A stretch of 64,000 nucleotides of DNA from Tilletia caries (taxonomy: Eukaryota > Basidiomycota > Exobasidiomycetes > Tilletiales > Tilletiaceae). Shown here piece by piece: positions 61,736-64,000 of the stretch. The translations under genes and the position numbers were made by a program. How positions within the stretch are numbered: the first letter of the stretch is position 1; each line of letters opens with the position of its first letter. The stretch covers positions 186,001-250,000 of the forward strand of contig JALUTQ010000041.1 in NCBI GenBank assembly GCA_032718865.1, given 5' to 3'. Under the pieces are notes generated by a model. It saw only the letters and a list, made by a program, of their open reading frames with translations. It made no database searches and was not told the DNA's origin.

Positions 61736-63945
61736 ATCTTGAGGCCGTAGGTTGCAGGTGAAATAGTCTTGCCCGGGTGGATTTTGTAGATGATGTCGTT
61801 TGTAGAAATATCCAGCATGGCGCCGTAGTCTTTCAGGTACGATGTGCCGAGAATAGCATCGTACCGGTCGATTGAAAGAATGTCGAAGTAGCGCCCTTGT
61901 TGCTGACAAGCTCCGTGCGTGACTTTAGCCAGGCAGGCGCGGTTTATCTTTCCGCGGGAACCGGTGATCGCCAGCTGTAGAGGTGAGGGCTCCTTGAGCT
62001 TGAAGCTGGATATCTTGTGAAGATCGACAAAGGATCCCGAAATAATGTCGGCAGTTGAACCCGAGTCGAAAAGAGTTTTTGCCGGGTGACCATGAATGTA
62101 AACAGTCGCTACGATCGGATTGACCAGCGGCGGACGTTTCGTCGGCGAATTCACGGGGTCGCCGAAGCGAGGCTTGGCACTGGACACATTCGACTCGCGT
62201 ACGATCGGAGTTGGCTCGACGAAAGCACGAGAGATGCCGTTGCAGCGTGGAATGAACTCGTTGTCTTCATTGAAAGCGCTTGAAGGGCCCTCAGAATCAG
62301 TACCTTCGCCGTCCAATGGGCGGCCGTCCTCGAGTGATTCGTCCGTGTCGAAGAAGATGAGATTGGGTTCTTCATCGTCATCGTTGGGTTCGTGATCATG
62401 CTCGTGCTGTTCTTCTTGGAATTCATCGTCGACGTCAACCATATTGGCGCGTAGTCGCTTTGGGCATTCCGAGGCCCAATGTCCAAAGGCGCCGCAAGCC
62501 TGACACTGGTCGGTGGGTTTCGGTCCCGAGGGCTTGGTACCTGGAACAAATGGTTGACGTGAACTGGAAGAGGCAACCGGAGGACGGAAAAGCCCCGAAG
62601 CCGGTTTGGGTGCATTGTTACTGACTATGGGCCTGGCTGAACTGGGAGGTGGACCAGATCGTTGAGGTTTGGCGGGACGGGCGGTATTGGAGTCTCCTCG
62701 CTCGTTGCGATGACCAGAAGAGCCTCTGCTGAGCGTATTGGCGTAGCGCTGAGCCCGTTCCTGATCCATAGCGGCTTGAACTATGTCCTCCCAGAGGGAC
62801 AGTTCAGCATCAATCCCGCGATTGGCGACAATCGCGGAGCTGAGGTTGCTATTCATGCCGTTGATAAGACGTCGATTCAATGCAATAGGACTGGGATATT
62901 CCGTCATCTGATCGGCAAGCTTGAGTAGGGCCGCTTGGAAGGCGTGAATATCACGAGGGCCTTGTTCAGCTCTCTCGAATTTGTCGGCAGCTTGGCGCGA
63001 CAATTCATCAACGAGGAAGTTCCGACGAAGTGCGATCATGACGTCGGTGGCAGTCCACTGCATGGAGTGTGGAGCTACGTGACGCCAGTACCAGTCAAGA
63101 GGATCTCCGGTGAGGTAGCCACCAATGAGATTGATCTTGAGCTGCTCAGATAAAGGAGCGTGGATCTTGAAGTAGTGGGCCACGGAGTGTATCCAATCCG
63201 TGAAGGCTTGAAGAGAGCGATCTCCTTTCCATTTCTCCGGACCAGTTATCTTGATGCCGGCGCGGGAGATTTCGGGTTTTTCTCCAAGAATCGACGTGGC
63301 GGGGGAATCCGTGGAATTCATGATCTCCGAGATCTTCTTGTCGATTCCGTTAAGTTAGAGTGTCGGAGGCACGCTGGGTTGGCGTACAGTAATGGTTGGC
63401 GTAGCGGCGGGGAACTGGCGCACCTCACTTGCTCGAGGTGGCAGTAGTCCAGCGCTACGCAGGCGTTCGTTCTGGCGTTCGTGCAGAATGGAGTCAGAGT
63501 CCGGAATAGTCGAGTCCTTGAGAATAGAGACGTGCCGAGCCGAGGCTTGAGGAACCGAGTCTTTGGGAACGGAAGGCGGAATTGGAGAAGATTGAATTTT
63601 TTCTTGACGTTTTTTCTTGATGAGGGCGTTCCGGATCATGGCCAGCTGGAGTTCAGACTCAAGCTCTTCGGTGGACATGTCTTCGAAGTGGTTAAGAGGA
63701 CGAACAGAAGGCTCACTGTCGTCATCGTTGGGACGAGCAGTTTCAGCGACAGACTGGCCGCTGTTGTGAGGAGCATCGCGCTCCTGCTGGTCTTCAGGCT
63801 CGGGAGTAGGGGTCGGCTCGGGCGTGAGGTCGTCGGAGCCGAGAGGTTGAGCGTGACCTTGGGCGACAGCGGAGGGATCCATAGATCCGGCAGCCACGGC
63901 TTCGTCGTTGTCGCCGAGGTCTCTGCGCTTCTTGGGAGCCATCAC
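61736..63945 (-). pseudogene. Gypsy gag and protease, one in-frame stop
   Basis: ATG at 63945 starts an acidic N-terminal region (196 codons) ending at TAA 63355-63357. The same frame continues for 11 codons to ATG 63321 and on through the capsid region (LQAFTDWIHSVAHYFKIHAP, YLTGDPLDWYWRHVAPHSMQ), the CCHC knuckle CQACGAFGHWASEC, an Asp/Glu-rich linker and the aspartic protease active site LFDSGSTADII. The MITE interrupts the frame after TYGLKIK. The TAA may be a mutation, or gag may truly start at 63321. Confidence 0.85.
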
Positions 63946-64000
63946 AGATAAGAAACCGTGTTGGCCACAGAAGTCTTAAGAGTTAAAAAAGATGTAAAGA

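Larger units (their letters stand above)
55263..64000 (-). mobile_element. Chromodomain Ty3/gypsy retrotransposon (degenerate; 5' LTR outside window)
   Basis: On the minus strand: gag, CCHC knuckle, protease, reverse transcriptase, RNase H, integrase, chromodomain, an extra reading frame, polypurine tract and 3' LTR. Integrase after RNase H plus the chromodomain identify a chromovirus-type Ty3/gypsy element of fungi. Lesions are listed under each part; no full polyprotein can be made. Confidence 0.9.

Overview
This is a transposon-dominated stretch of a fungal nuclear genome, most likely a basidiomycete of the Agaricomycetes type. Support for that: short GT-AG introns (62-130 nt), TATA-headed genes, F-box/leucine-rich gene debris, DIRS-type tyrosine-recombinase retrotransposons, a chromodomain Ty3/gypsy element and a DD34E Tc1/mariner element. 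Very little intact host coding sequence can be defended. The species cannot be named from the sequence.

Layout. 1-5.4 kb: a nearly complete DIRS-like element on the minus strand (gag, reverse transcriptase/RNase H, tyrosine recombinase), cut by the window edge. 5.4-8.0 kb: a tRNA-like repeat element (family A) with a Mutator-like MITE inside it, then a CACTA-like MITE. 8.7-10.2 kb: decayed F-box/LRR gene. 10.3-11.7 kb: a C2H2 zinc-finger/transmembrane gene, frameshifted. 11.7-25 kb: four tandem copies of a repeat unit (R, about 1.6 kb without insertions), each carrying the same short coiled-coil ORF and a different load of nested transposons. 25-27 kb: no recognisable gene. 26.8-32.4 kb: a TA-flanked MITE, a 1 kb duplicated coding fragment with family-A elements, and an inverted second copy of the C2H2 gene split by a Mutator-like MITE. 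32.6-34.9 kb: two small divergent host-like genes with a hAT-like element in the promoter between them. 35-42.7 kb: MITEs, a rearranged hAT element and a 0.5 kb inverted repeat. 42.8-48.8 kb: gene debris, a Ty1/copia fragment and a second, heavily damaged DIRS element on the plus strand that keeps an intact tyrosine recombinase. 49-55.3 kb: an LTR relic, satellites, MITEs and host exon fragments. 55.3-64 kb: a degenerate chromodomain Ty3/gypsy element on the minus strand, with an extra TATA-led reading frame between pol and the 3' LTR.

The most informative signal is the stratigraphy. For many insertions the empty site survives in a paralogous copy elsewhere in the window, so boundaries and target-site duplications (TSDs) can be read directly: 8 bp for several GC-rich elements with TAAGG...CCTTA or CAGGGCTCGGC ends (hAT-like), TA for Tc1-like elements, 9-10 bp for Mutator-like elements, 3 bp for a CACTA-like element. 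Almost every non-autonomous element is packed with its own short motif, often palindromic, and different element families carry different but related motifs. No CRISPR array, bacterial operon or defence system is present. Many frameshifts lie in mononucleotide runs, so some apparent damage may be sequencing error.
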